A stretch of 64,000 nt of DNA from DATMNR01 sp963702765 (GTDB taxonomy: Bacteria > Chloroflexota > Ktedonobacteria > Ktedonobacterales > Ktedonobacteraceae), in the NCBI GenBank assembly GCA_963702765.1, contig CAVPEB010000030.1:1-64000 (forward strand), given 5' to 3'. The notes beneath the pieces were generated by a model. It saw only the letters and a program-made list of their open reading frames with translations. It was not told where the DNA came from and made no database searches. Below, one piece after another: positions 51,891 through 60,800 of the stretch (within the stretch, counting starts at the first letter, position 1; every line of letters starts with the position of its first letter). A program made the position numbers and the translations under genes.

Positions 51891-52852
51891 TCATCTTCCT
51901 CGTCGAAATCGGATCTTTGTTGATTGTTCTCGCGTTCCTTACGAAGCAATTCTTCAACACTGCGAATCAGGGAGTCTGCGCTGGGTAGGGGACCTGTGCC
52001 GATGGGTCTATCGGGGTTAATGATCACCTCATCTTCATCCTCATCGTGTTCGCCTTCTTCGTCCAATATTGCACCAGCTTGTTCTTCTAATTTACGGACA
52101 TATGCGCTTGCCTCGGGATCACGCTCAACCAACATAGTAATTTGCTCTTCGAAGCGTTGAGCATCTGCCTGGATATCGCTCAAATCGAGGTCAAAGGAGA
52201 GTAATGTATTCAAATGTGTAAGCAAGGCAGCAGTGACCTTAATGTTAGGTGTAGCAGCGAGGTAATGAGGCGCAGCAGCCCATAGGCTTGAAACAGGAAT
52301 GTTTGCACGGCGCAAAGAATCTTGCAATACTCCAACCATACCGGTAGGGCCTTCATAACGAGAACTCTGTACATCGAGTTTAATGAGACGATTTAATGTC
52401 TGTGTATTTGATGAAAATCCAGAGATTGGAACATCCATGGAGTGGGGTATATTAGCAAGAAATGCACCAAGGAGCAGGGCTTCCGAAACGTTAAAGCGTT
52501 TGCACACATCCAGGTAGCTGGAACTAAAGGTCTTCCATTTGAGTTGTGGCTCAACACCTAAATAAAGGATGATATCTCGTTCGAATTGTGGAGTAATCAG
52601 AGATAAGAAGTGATTTGAGGGCCATGAGATGGCCCGCAATACCCCTTTTTTCGCGGAGATTGTAGGTCGAGTTTCAGTAAAAACGTAAAATTCTTCTGCC
52701 TCAATTTCTGCAAACTTTACAGGCTTCCATCGATCGATCAAAAATTTAACGGCTGTCGTAGCTGCGTCGGCAGCATCGTTCCAGCCAGCAAAAGCAGCTA
52801 CTAGCACAGGGTTGCGCAGTTCTGGTTTTTTTAGATAATGTACGAAAGCCAT
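51887..52852 (-). CDS. PAC2 family protein (proteasome-assembly-chaperone-like)
   Basis: About 321 residues from the ATG at 52852 (AGAGGAGGTACG just before; the frame is open to 52879). PAC2 features: RNPVLVAAFAGWNDAADAAT near the start, FYVFTETRP, the IILYLGVEPQLKWKTF strand, LLGAFLANIPHSMDVPISGF and YEGPTGMVGVLQDS. The C-terminal 70 residues are very acidic with a charged run (DEEGEHDEDEDEVII). PAC2 proteins are proteasome chaperones in eukaryotes; bacterial members have unclear roles. It is translationally coupled with the CoA synthetase subunit. Confidence 0.88.
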   Translation of the reverse strand: MAFVHYLKKPELRNPVLVAAFAGWNDAADAATTAVKFLIDRWKPVKFAEIEAEEFYVFTETRPTISAKKGVLRAISWPSNHFLSLITPQFERDIILYLGVEPQLKWKTFSSSYLDVCKRFNVSEALLLGAFLANIPHSMDVPISGFSSNTQTLNRLIKLDVQSSRYEGPTGMVGVLQDSLRRANIPVSSLWAAAPHYLAATPNIKVTAALLTHLNTLLSFDLDLSDIQADAQRFEEQITMLVERDPEASAYVRKLEEQAGAILDEEGEHDEDEDEVIINPDRPIGTGPLPSADSLIRSVEELLRKERENNQQRSDFDEEDE

Positions 52853-52963
52853 CGTACCTCCTCTACACATACCTGACAATAAAATATATTAAGATGAATT
52901 GAACTGTTTATTATTGTGACTATTGTATCATGCTTGAAAAGAGGGAATTGCTTTCAAATGTTA

Positions 52964-53005
52964 AGTTGCTTTTCCTGTACGTGCTAGCGTACAGGAAAAG
53001 CAACT
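52964..53005. repeat. Perfect 18-bp inverted repeat in a divergent intergenic region
   Basis: Arms 52964-52981 (AGTTGCTTTTCCTGTACG) and 52988-53005 are perfect complements with a 6-nt loop. The region 52853-53168 separates divergent PAC2 and rluA-type genes, so it is not a normal terminator. Apart from this hairpin and the rluA-type promoter I see nothing else there. Confidence 0.7.
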
Positions 53006-53132
53006 CTTGCGAGCCTTTATGATTCGAATAGTATAGTTTTTGGATGAGGATTGAAGAAGATTGTGGGAAACTATAGCTGAGTGAGGCGCTGACTTGAGAA
53101 AGAGAATTAGCATTTCATATAGCCTATGTCTA

Positions 53133-53161
53133 TTGACCACAATCTGATTGATCACTATACT
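53133..53161 (+). promoter_or_regulatory. Strong promoter giving a likely leaderless mRNA
   Basis: TTGACC (53133-53138), 17-nt spacer, TATACT (53156-53161). Only 7 nt separate the -10 box from the ATG at 53169, and that ATG has no ribosome site, so transcription should start at or next to the start codon. Confidence 0.65.
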
Positions 53162-53168
53162 TCTAGCT

Positions 53169-54116
53169 ATGGAACAGAGGAGAGTACCAGTAATTTATCA
53201 GGACCACCACATGCTTATTGTCAATAAGCCAGCGGGTCTGGTAATACATCCAACATATAAACATGCTGATGGGACGATGTGGGATGCCATTTTAGAATAT
53301 CTTGAAAAACAGGGTGGAGATGATTGGCATCCAACTGACCTGCCGGATAAACCTGAATGGGCTGGCGCTCCGGAGCAAGTGCGAGTAATGTTGCGTAAAC
53401 AGCGTCTTGAGCGATTGGTGAAAGAGGAGGGTTTGTTACCTAAACCATGTTTGTTACACCGTTTAGATAAGGATACTTCGGGAATCGTGGCGCTGGCACG
53501 CACTGAGCGTTCTCGACGTCACCTCGTACGCCAGTTTCATGAACATAGTATTGTTAAACGATATCTGGCTGTTGTGCATAGGGGTACACCTGATTGGGCC
53601 AAACCTCGTGCAGCATTTAAAATCACGATGCAACAAAACGAAAATACTACAACGCAGTTTGACTTGTTGAAAGTTGATGAATTAAGTGGGAATCAGGTAC
53701 TGATACTGGATGGCGTGCTGCAACGCGATCCGAGTGACCGCCGACGTTGCATTGTCGGACCTGAGGGACAGGAGGCTCAAACTGTTATCAAAGTAATGGC
53801 ATCCGAGGGCGAATTCGTGATTTTAGAGGCACAGCCAATAACTGGCCGTACGCATCAGATACGCGCTCACCTGGCTGCGTTAGGATATGCGATTGTTGGA
53901 GATGCGGTCTATTCGTTAACTGCCAAGGGAGGTACGCCAGCTTCAGCTATGAAACGTCAATTTTTGCACGCCTCTCGACTTGAATTCAGGGACTATCCTG
54001 ATAATCAATTGCGCTCATTTGTTGCTCCACTAGCGGAAGATTTAAGAGTGTGGTTGGAAAAATATTTCCTAGTTGGATTGGACGTTTTACATGCAAGCCA
54101 AATATTACCCGCCTAA
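53169..54116 (+). CDS. RluA-family pseudouridine synthase
   Basis: About 315 residues from the ATG at 53169; the frame is open from a TTG at 53148. The catalytic motif HRLDKDTSGIVALARTERSR has Asp100. Other family blocks are IVNKPAGLVIHPTY, VKRYLAVVHRG and PITGRTHQIRAHLAALGYAI. It converts uridine to pseudouridine in rRNA or tRNA; the site cannot be predicted. An S4 domain is absent. An insertion (about 45-95, rich in Trp/Pro/Lys) between the start and the catalytic motif is longer than usual. The next gene starts inside its last codons. Confidence 0.92.
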   Translation: MEQRRVPVIYQDHHMLIVNKPAGLVIHPTYKHADGTMWDAILEYLEKQGGDDWHPTDLPDKPEWAGAPEQVRVMLRKQRLERLVKEEGLLPKPCLLHRLDKDTSGIVALARTERSRRHLVRQFHEHSIVKRYLAVVHRGTPDWAKPRAAFKITMQQNENTTTQFDLLKVDELSGNQVLILDGVLQRDPSDRRRCIVGPEGQEAQTVIKVMASEGEFVILEAQPITGRTHQIRAHLAALGYAIVGDAVYSLTAKGGTPASAMKRQFLHASRLEFRDYPDNQLRSFVAPLAEDLRVWLEKYFLVGLDVLHASQILPA

Positions 54117-54717
54117 TACTGGGCCATTTGCGAATTTAGATGACAAAAAGAAGAATAATCGTTTAGACGCTATGGTTAGTTTATGGCAAAAAGATACGGA
54201 GCGACGTATTGAACGTGAAGGATACCGTGCATTTATTACAGCGGCAGGCCTTCATGAGTACCGCTATGCAGTTTGGATGCGTTTTCCTGAATGGGAACGC
54301 TCTGTAGTAGTAGGGCAGGTTGTGACGCTTCAACCTTCACAGAATGGCGCACCAGAAGATCCAATGCTTTTCTGTATATGGCGACGAGATTCACTATTGA
54401 AGACGATGCCTGATTGGAAAGAGAAACTGCCCAACGAGAATGTATTTAATCTCATGGTGCGGATCACCCCTGGAGGGTTAGGTGAGGGTGTGAAATGGGT
54501 GATAGTCATGCCAAGGGAGATGATCCCTCGATACAAAGCCGGATGGCCTACACAACAAGAATGGGTGAACTGGACACGCTCCTTTGATTGGCTGTCTATT
54601 GCAGTTCCTTTCATCAGAGCGATGTTAGATGCTATATCAGACAATGAGGCTTATAATAAGATTGCAAAAGATATTCAACCAGATATGCCTTTCTGTACGT
54701 CTTTTATGATCTCGTAA
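54091..54717 (+). CDS. Protein of unknown function
   Basis: About 208 residues from the ATG at 54091, overlapping the end of the pseudouridine synthase gene by 26 nt, so probably coupled to it. Soluble, without signal or membrane segment. It is rich in Trp and aromatic residues (AVWMRFPEWERSVVVGQVVT, LFCIWRRDSLLKTMPDWKEK, GWPTQQEWVNWTRSFDWL). I do not recognise a family. Its last 43 nt overlap the convergent nitrilase gene. Confidence 0.72.
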   Translation: MQAKYYPPNTGPFANLDDKKKNNRLDAMVSLWQKDTERRIEREGYRAFITAAGLHEYRYAVWMRFPEWERSVVVGQVVTLQPSQNGAPEDPMLFCIWRRDSLLKTMPDWKEKLPNENVFNLMVRITPGGLGEGVKWVIVMPREMIPRYKAGWPTQQEWVNWTRSFDWLSIAVPFIRAMLDAISDNEAYNKIAKDIQPDMPFCTSFMIS

Positions 54718-55496
54718 GACTCTTCGGCGTCTGCCAAAATAGCGGTATCTATTTGTTGATAAAACATTTCTTCTTTATTATGGTTCAATGACTTGAGTAC
54801 ACCTTTGAAGGGAATGGTGATCTGGGAATGGCCAATAAGCGTCTCAAGGTGTTCGTCAACAGCTCCTTTCCCAGCCGCATTTGCATAGACAAGAACAATC
54901 TCATTTTCGAATGCTCTTGTCGTACATAAGGCATTCACGAGTTTTACTTCAGAATCCGGATCATGTAACAGGCCCTTTCCCGCATCTTCATAGCACCAAT
55001 AGCTGGGGCATATGACGATTTCTACCTTTTGCTTAAGCATGGATCTGAATATTTCAGGGAACATTAGATCCCAGCAAATAATCAAGCCTACTCTTCCAAA
55101 CCTTGTATCAAATACTGAAACATTGCTGCCAGGGGTGATATAGCTTCGTTCAGGAAGCCACAAATTTACTTTGCGGTATGTGCCTCTGATTTCACCACTA
55201 CGATCGATATAATAGGTTGTATTGAAAAGACCTCTTGAATTGCCCTCGATAATGGAGCCTGGCACGACATCGATACGATATTTTGAAGCCAGCTTCTGGA
55301 AAAGCGAAAGATACTGCCCATCATAATCTGCATACTCGCTTTTACCACTGAGTGGTCCTAGTATGAAATCTTCTGGAAAGACAATCAAATCGTTTGCCGT
55401 TGATGCTTCCGCAATGAATTGTTCTGCCCTGGCGAGATTATGCTGAGGGCTAAACTGATCGATTGAAAATTGTACGACAGCTATTTTTACGAGCAT
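54675..55496 (-). CDS. Carbon-nitrogen hydrolase (nitrilase superfamily)
   Basis: 273 residues with the Glu-Lys-Cys triad of the nitrilase fold: Glu42 in VFPEDFILGP, Lys109 in GTYRKVNLWLPE and Cys141 in GLIICWDLMFPEIF. Family members are amidases, N-carbamoyl hydrolases or similar; no subgroup can be set from sequence alone. The ATG has GAGGAGAAGA upstream. It lies 9 nt downstream of the LhgO gene on the same strand, so likely in one transcript. Confidence 0.88.
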   Translation of the reverse strand: MLVKIAVVQFSIDQFSPQHNLARAEQFIAEASTANDLIVFPEDFILGPLSGKSEYADYDGQYLSLFQKLASKYRIDVVPGSIIEGNSRGLFNTTYYIDRSGEIRGTYRKVNLWLPERSYITPGSNVSVFDTRFGRVGLIICWDLMFPEIFRSMLKQKVEIVICPSYWCYEDAGKGLLHDPDSEVKLVNALCTTRAFENEIVLVYANAAGKGAVDEHLETLIGHSQITIPFKGVLKSLNHNKEEMFYQQIDTAILADAEESYEIIKDVQKGISG

Positions 55497-55505
55497 TTCT
55501 TCTCC

Positions 55506-56789
55506 TCAAATCCCTTTTTGTATTAAGTTGAAGCTGCGTTGAGCTTCATCAACAATCATCCTGGCAAGTACTAACGAGGAAGTTGCTGCCGGGGAAGGGG
55601 CATTGACGACATGTACGATGTTCTCCCCGTGGTGGATCAAGAAATCATCCAAGAGCCGACCATCTTTTGCTAATGCCTGGGCACGTACTCCACTCGGACC
55701 AGGCATGATATCATTAGATTGTAGATCTGGAATGTATCGTTGCAATTCTTTGACGTAAGCTGCCTTCACATAGTCACGATACATCTCCGCTAATCCCATT
55801 TTCCAATATTGAGCTGCCAACTTCCAGAATCCGCTGAAACTCAAAATCTCCAGCAAGTCTTTCGGGTTGATTTTCCAGCGCTGATAACCTTCGCGCGCGA
55901 ACGCCATTACCGCATTTGGACCTACCCAGACCTCTCCATTTATTCTGCGTGTAAAATGGACTCCTAAGAATGGAAAACGTGGATCAGGCACAGGGTAGAT
56001 CAAAGCTCTCACCCTATGACGTTTCTCTGGACGCAGCACATAATAGTCTCCACGGAACGGTAGCATGTGGATTTCAGACTTCTGGCCGTTCATCTGGCTA
56101 AGTTTATCGGATTGAAGTCCTCCGCAGGTGATAACATACGTGGCTTCTATTTCGAAGCTCCCGTCCCGATTAATGGGATGAGGCTGAATGCAATGAAGAA
56201 AAATTTGCTTGCCTTTCGTGGCGACGGATTTGACTTTGCAATTCGTAATTATTTCACCATCGTTCTGCTGAATCGCTTGAGCATATGCATACGCTACTTT
56301 GACATAATCTGTAATGCCTGTCTGTGGTGAGTAAATTGCTTTGATGCCGGTGACAGATGGCTCAAGTTCGTGCAGTCTTTCAGGTCCAATCAACTCCAGA
56401 CCATGGACTCCATTAACCAAACCACGACGAAATAAATCTTCAAGTCGGGGAAGTTCAGTTTCATCGAGTGCAACTATGACCTTTCCACAAAGTTCAAAGG
56501 GTATGCCCTGATCCTGGCAAAATTCCAGCATGGCTCGATGTCCTGCTACGCATGCTCTGGCCTTCAGTGAAAGTGGGGGATAGTATATACCTGAATGAAT
56601 GACTCCACTGTTGTGACCAGATTGATGACTGGCAAGAGTTGGCTCTTTTTCGAGTACAACTACACGTAACCAGGGTTGACGAAACAATAACTCACGTGCA
56701 GTTGCGAGACCAACCAGACCTGCCCCAACTATAGCTACATCGTATTGACGCAAGGATGGATTACTTCGGTTAGCTTCGTGATGTTCCAT
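55506..56789 (-). CDS. lhgO: L-2-hydroxyglutarate oxidase/dehydrogenase
   Basis: 427 residues, FAD-dependent DAO-family enzyme. It has the N-terminal dinucleotide fold YDVAIVGAGLVGLATARELL and the LhgO hallmark ASHQSGHNSGVIHSGIYYPP, followed by LKARACVAGHRAMLEFC. Further blocks are QTGITDYVKVAYAYAQAI, FLGVHFTRRINGEVWVGPNA and GPSGVRAQALAKDGRLLDDF, all matching LhgO. It oxidises L-2-hydroxyglutarate to 2-oxoglutarate and passes electrons to the quinone pool. It may share a transcript with the nitrilase and, 92 nt upstream, the oxidoreductase gene. Confidence 0.9.
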   Translation of the reverse strand: MEHHEANRSNPSLRQYDVAIVGAGLVGLATARELLFRQPWLRVVVLEKEPTLASHQSGHNSGVIHSGIYYPPLSLKARACVAGHRAMLEFCQDQGIPFELCGKVIVALDETELPRLEDLFRRGLVNGVHGLELIGPERLHELEPSVTGIKAIYSPQTGITDYVKVAYAYAQAIQQNDGEIITNCKVKSVATKGKQIFLHCIQPHPINRDGSFEIEATYVITCGGLQSDKLSQMNGQKSEIHMLPFRGDYYVLRPEKRHRVRALIYPVPDPRFPFLGVHFTRRINGEVWVGPNAVMAFAREGYQRWKINPKDLLEILSFSGFWKLAAQYWKMGLAEMYRDYVKAAYVKELQRYIPDLQSNDIMPGPSGVRAQALAKDGRLLDDFLIHHGENIVHVVNAPSPAATSSLVLARMIVDEAQRSFNLIQKGI

Positions 56790-56881
56790 TTCATAGAATT
56801 CTTTGGGCTATAACCTGTAACCAGATGTTGAAGTAATTGTTTGATATAAAAGAAGCCCAGCAAAAATCTGGACTTCCTTGC

Positions 56882-58447
56882 TTACTTTTTCTCCCAATCG
56901 TTGAGTAGCGCTTTTGCTGCATTGTGACCAGGAGCTCCCATAACACCACCGCCTGGGTGAACTCCTGAACCGCACAGATAGAGATTTTCAACAGGGGTGC
57001 GATAACGCGCGCATTCTGGTGTTGGGCGCAATGAAAAGAGCTGATCAGGAGTGATTTCACCGTGGAAGATATTTCCATTTGGCATACCATAACGTTGCTC
57101 GATATCGATTGGACTGAGCACCTGGCGGTGAACAACAGAGTCAGCGAAATTAGGAGCAAATTCGGTCAAGGTAGCGATGATCCGATCAGCCATCTCATTC
57201 TTAACTTCTTCTGACCATTCGCGACCTTTAAGATGATAGGGAGCATACTGGCAGAACATCGAAATAGTATGATAACCAGAAGGGGCAACTGTTGGGTCCG
57301 TAGCTGATTGCATATAAGCCTCAATGTAAGGCTTTTGGGATAATTCGCCTCTTGCGGCATCTTCGTAAGCGTCTTGCACCCAATCTGGTGTTGGAGAGAT
57401 ATCAAGTGATCCTGCATGTTGTAAGCCAGGCGTAGTACCTGGAAGGCACTTAAAACTGGGCAACTCCTTGAGCGCGATATTGAGCTTGATGACGGCACTG
57501 TCAGTCTTGAAATGTGAGATACGCTTAAGGAAGTCTTTATCCAAATCTGAATCAGCGCAAAATTGTAAGAAAGTCCGCTTCGGGTCTGCATTCGAGAGAA
57601 CAGCTTTGGCGCGTAATTCTTCCCCGTTTTCAAGCCGCACTCCTTCTGCACGTCCATTGTGGACAAGGATTTTAGATACAGGTGTATCTGTACGTATTAT
57701 TGCTCCATGAGCCTCTGCGGATGAAGCGAGAGCAAAGCTAATACGACCCATACCACCTCGAACATAGCCCCACATACCTAATTCTCCGTTCACCTCACCA
57801 AACATGTGATGCCACATTACATAAACGGAACCGGGTGTCTTAGGCCCGATGAATGTACCGATTACACCCTGACCCGCAAAAGCTGCTCGAAGGTAATCAG
57901 ATTCAAAATAGTCAGCCAACATATCATAAAGATTGCCGAACATCAAATAGCGATAAATTTCCTCATCTTCACCACGAAAGCGTGCCGCGAGGTCAGCCAC
58001 ACTGGGGGGTTCTTCAAGCAAAATAGGGTTGAGTATCTCCGAGGCACGATCAAAAAATTGCAGGAATTTGGGATAAGCCTCGGCATCATGTGGTGAGAGT
58101 TTGCGAATATTTTCGATAGTTTTTTCAGTACTGGCACGAAAAAAGAGATAGTTACCATCCTGATACGGAACGAACATCTGGGGGTCTTTTACATAGGCAT
58201 CAAAGCCGTAGCGATGAAGTTCCAGGTCACGGATTATTTCAGGCCGCAAAAGGCTGACGACGTATGCACAGGGTGACATAGTAAAGCCGGGAAAAGGCTC
58301 TTCGAGGGTACATGCACCTCCTACGCGATCTCGTTTCTCAAGTACAGCGACTTTTTTTCCTGCGCGAGCAAGATAACCTGCTGCAACAAGTCCGTTGTGA
58401 CCTGCTCCAATAATAATCGCATCAAATTGCTCGGTTTGATTTGCCAT
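56882..58447 (-). CDS. FAD-dependent oxidoreductase, PYROXD2/phytoene-desaturase-like
   Basis: 521 residues with N-terminal FAD fold FDAIIIGAGHNGLVAAGYLA, VLEKRDRVGGACTLEEPFPG, the MSPCAYVVSLLRPEI segment and the C-terminal FAD motif YLCGSGVHPGGGVMGAPGHN. This is closer to PYROXD2-like oxidoreductases than to carotenoid desaturases; there are no carotenoid genes nearby. Substrate unknown. GAAAGGACAACC precedes the ATG. It heads a minus-strand run with lhgO and the nitrilase. Confidence 0.87.
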   Translation of the reverse strand: MANQTEQFDAIIIGAGHNGLVAAGYLARAGKKVAVLEKRDRVGGACTLEEPFPGFTMSPCAYVVSLLRPEIIRDLELHRYGFDAYVKDPQMFVPYQDGNYLFFRASTEKTIENIRKLSPHDAEAYPKFLQFFDRASEILNPILLEEPPSVADLAARFRGEDEEIYRYLMFGNLYDMLADYFESDYLRAAFAGQGVIGTFIGPKTPGSVYVMWHHMFGEVNGELGMWGYVRGGMGRISFALASSAEAHGAIIRTDTPVSKILVHNGRAEGVRLENGEELRAKAVLSNADPKRTFLQFCADSDLDKDFLKRISHFKTDSAVIKLNIALKELPSFKCLPGTTPGLQHAGSLDISPTPDWVQDAYEDAARGELSQKPYIEAYMQSATDPTVAPSGYHTISMFCQYAPYHLKGREWSEEVKNEMADRIIATLTEFAPNFADSVVHRQVLSPIDIEQRYGMPNGNIFHGEITPDQLFSLRPTPECARYRTPVENLYLCGSGVHPGGGVMGAPGHNAAKALLNDWEKK

Positions 58448-58580
58448 AGTGGTTGTCCTTTCAGGGAATATGACAATTTGCCTGAGTTTAGTATATCATA
58501 TAGGCCTTGTAGAGCTTAGAGAAATGTATTAGAAGTTGTTTTTGAAAATAGTGGCAACTATCAGCAAATATAGGCATTTC

Positions 58581-58609
58581 TTGCATCTCTGGGATCGATG
58601 TGTTATGCT
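58581..58609 (+). promoter_or_regulatory. Promoter of IS607 tnpA, leaderless type
   Basis: TTGCAT (58581-58586), 17-nt spacer, TATGCT (58604-58609), 6 nt before the ATG at 58616. No ribosome site is present, so the mRNA probably begins at the start codon. Confidence 0.55.
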
Positions 58610-58615
58610 TGATGA

Positions 58616-59221
58616 ATGAAACTGTCTACCTATGCGAAGCAGTTAGGAATAAGCTATAGCACCGCCTGGCGGATGTGGAAGCGAGGCGAGATCGCTGGCT
58701 ATCAGCTGGTCAGTGGGACGGTGATTGTCAATCAACCTGAGCAAGAGAGCCATGTCAGCAGAAAAGTGGCAATCTACGCCCGCGTTTCCAACAGCGAGAA
58801 TAAGCAAAACCTGGACGCTCAGGCGGAACGGCTCGTTGCCTGGTGTACGATGCAGGGATGGACAGGTGTGCAGGTAGTGAAGGAATACGGGAGCGGGGTA
58901 AATGACCACCGTCCCCGGTTTCTCGCATTGCTGGCTGATCCATCCATCACGCATATCGTCGTGGAACACAAAGATCGAGCAAGCAGGTTTGGTGTGGCAT
59001 ACATCCAAACACTCTTAGCGGTACAACGGAGAGAACTGGTGGTGGTCAATACAGCACAAACGGCTGAAGAAGAGCTGATGAGCGACCTGGTGAGCATTAT
59101 CACCTCATTTGTCTCGCGACTGTATGGTCGTAGACGAGCCAAACGGAAAACCGAGCAAGTACTCGCTATTTTGCAGGAACATGGATCACATGGTCAAGAA
59201 GATCCCCCAACCACAATATGA
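58616..59221 (+). CDS. tnpA: IS607-family serine recombinase TnpA
   Basis: 201 residues: an N-terminal MerR-like helix-turn-helix (MKLSTYAKQLGISYSTAWRM, then WKRGEIAGYQLVSGTVIV) followed by the serine recombinase domain, with catalytic Ser in AIYARVSNSENKQNLDAQAE, EYGSGVNDHRPRFLALLADP and VVEHKDRASRFGVAYIQTLL. The C-terminal helix SFVSRLYGRRRAKRKTEQVL is typical. It catalyses cut and circle formation through a Ser-DNA bond. Reading is uninterrupted. Its end overlaps the tnpB start at 59181 by 41 nt. Confidence 0.92.
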   Translation: MKLSTYAKQLGISYSTAWRMWKRGEIAGYQLVSGTVIVNQPEQESHVSRKVAIYARVSNSENKQNLDAQAERLVAWCTMQGWTGVQVVKEYGSGVNDHRPRFLALLADPSITHIVVEHKDRASRFGVAYIQTLLAVQRRELVVVNTAQTAEEELMSDLVSIITSFVSRLYGRRRAKRKTEQVLAILQEHGSHGQEDPPTTI

Positions 59222-60632
59222 CGAAGAGAAGAAAAAGCGCACACGCAAGCAGAAGTCAAAGCAGACCATTACCTGTGCTGTGCCGCATATCCGTCTGAGT
59301 GAGGCTAACCCTGGAAAGCTGGATGCGTTGGATCAGCTCGTGGTGGTTTATCAGGCGCTTTGTCAGCAGTATGTGACGCTGTGGTGTACGACCGACGACA
59401 TGCCTGATGGCTATGCGCCCCCGGTATTTGCAAGCAAGTTATCTGATCGCTGGCAACGGGTCGCGATGCAACAAGCAGCAGGGATCGCCACATCCTGGCG
59501 CACCAACCGGCAAGCTGCCTTTGATGCCTATCTGGAAGATCTGGCGGATTACGCCCAGGCCATCGCCAAAGCAGAAGAAAACGGCATCCCCCATGGCCCG
59601 AAGAGAAAAGAACCCGTCTGGCATGAATGGAATGTTCCCGAACTGCGCGTTCCTTGCATCCTGGCCACTGCCAACGTCGTGGTCCTTGAGCCGTCGGAGA
59701 ACTCGACCTTCGAGTATTGGCTCCGCATTTCAACACTGGACAAAGGCCATCCCCTGCGGATTCCAGTCAAGTTCGCCGCATATCACACACAAGCACTCAC
59801 AGGGAAAAAACTCAACACATCAACCACGCTGTGCAAACAGAACGGCTGCTGGTGGCTGACCCTCTCATTTGATGAGGTCGTTGCTCTTCAGACTGAGAAA
59901 GACGCTCCTTGCGTTGGGGTCGATGTCGGCATTGCCAACTTTCTGACGACCTCCACCGGCAAGCAGTATGGGACTTTTCATGGCACACTCGCCCGGCGCC
60001 ACAAGCGTGATCGGGAGAAACGCCGACATAAGGCTAAATTGCGCGCTTGTCTCAAGAAGAAGGGCGTGGCGAAACTCCCTTCGACGAGCAGTGTGACCGG
60101 TCAACGTTTGTCCCGTCACGTGAGGCAGGAGATCAATCGAGCCGTCGCTTTGATGATCAAGGATCATCCTGCAGCCCGTATCGTGTACGAGGAACTCTCA
60201 GTTGCTAGCATGCGCTTTAAGGCTCGCTCCATGAACGCGTATCTCTACGCCTCCAACCTGGCGCACATGCCGGAGCAGATCAAATGGGCCACTGCCAAAC
60301 GAGGTATGGCCGCCAACACTGTCAAAGCCGCCTATTCCTCTCAGGAATGCTCGCGTTGCCATTATGTGAATTGAGCGAATCGCGTGAGCCAGCAGACGTT
60401 CTGCTGTGTGTACTGTGGCTATCAGGATCACGCCGATCACAATGCTTCGCTGAATTTGGCTTCGCGCTGGGGAGATCAGGAACTGGCTGCCTGTCGAAAT
60501 AAGGGCCAGATCAAAGCATTGCTGCTAAGACGGCATGAAGCGTGTAAGCAGAAGTATGGGTTGGCCATAGTCCAACCTGCCGTCCAGTTGGGTTTGTGGG
60601 ATGACACACCGACTTCAACGGACGTAGCTTAA
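59181..60632 (+). pseudogene. tnpB: TnpB with a single in-frame stop in the zinc-finger region
   Basis: A TnpB of 484 codons when read through one TGA at 60372-60374. The part before it has RuvC-I CVGVDVGIANFLTTSTG and RuvC-II IVYEELSVASMRFKARS and ends at the first zinc knuckle CSRCHYVN. The same frame continues with ANRVSQQTFCCVYCGYQDHA, including the second knuckle and RuvC-III DHADHNASLNLASRWG. Family members commonly have Arg at this position, so CGA to TGA is the likely change. The truncated 397-residue product lacks the third catalytic acid and should be inactive unless the stop is read through. The ATG at 59181 follows CAGGAAC. Confidence 0.87.
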
Positions 60633-60800
60633 TGTTGAGCTCCCAGGCCAAATGCAACATTTGGGTATGGGCTTGGCAACTATTAGAGTATGGGAGTGTG
60701 AATATATTCCGGATGTGCCATGGTACAATTCAATTGAATAGCTGGAGCTTTTCGCTCTATTTAAGATACTTTTAAATAATCATTGTAGGAGAAAATTGTC

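Larger units (their letters stand above)
58581..60632 (+). mobile_element. IS607-family element with intact tnpA and interrupted tnpB
   Basis: The serine recombinase gene and tnpB overlap in the IS607 order. No terminal inverted repeats are expected; the ends must lie before 58581 and within about 60633-60700. It belongs to another TnpB lineage than the element at 4.2-6.0 kb. The tnpA looks functional, the tnpB is broken by one stop codon. Confidence 0.8.
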
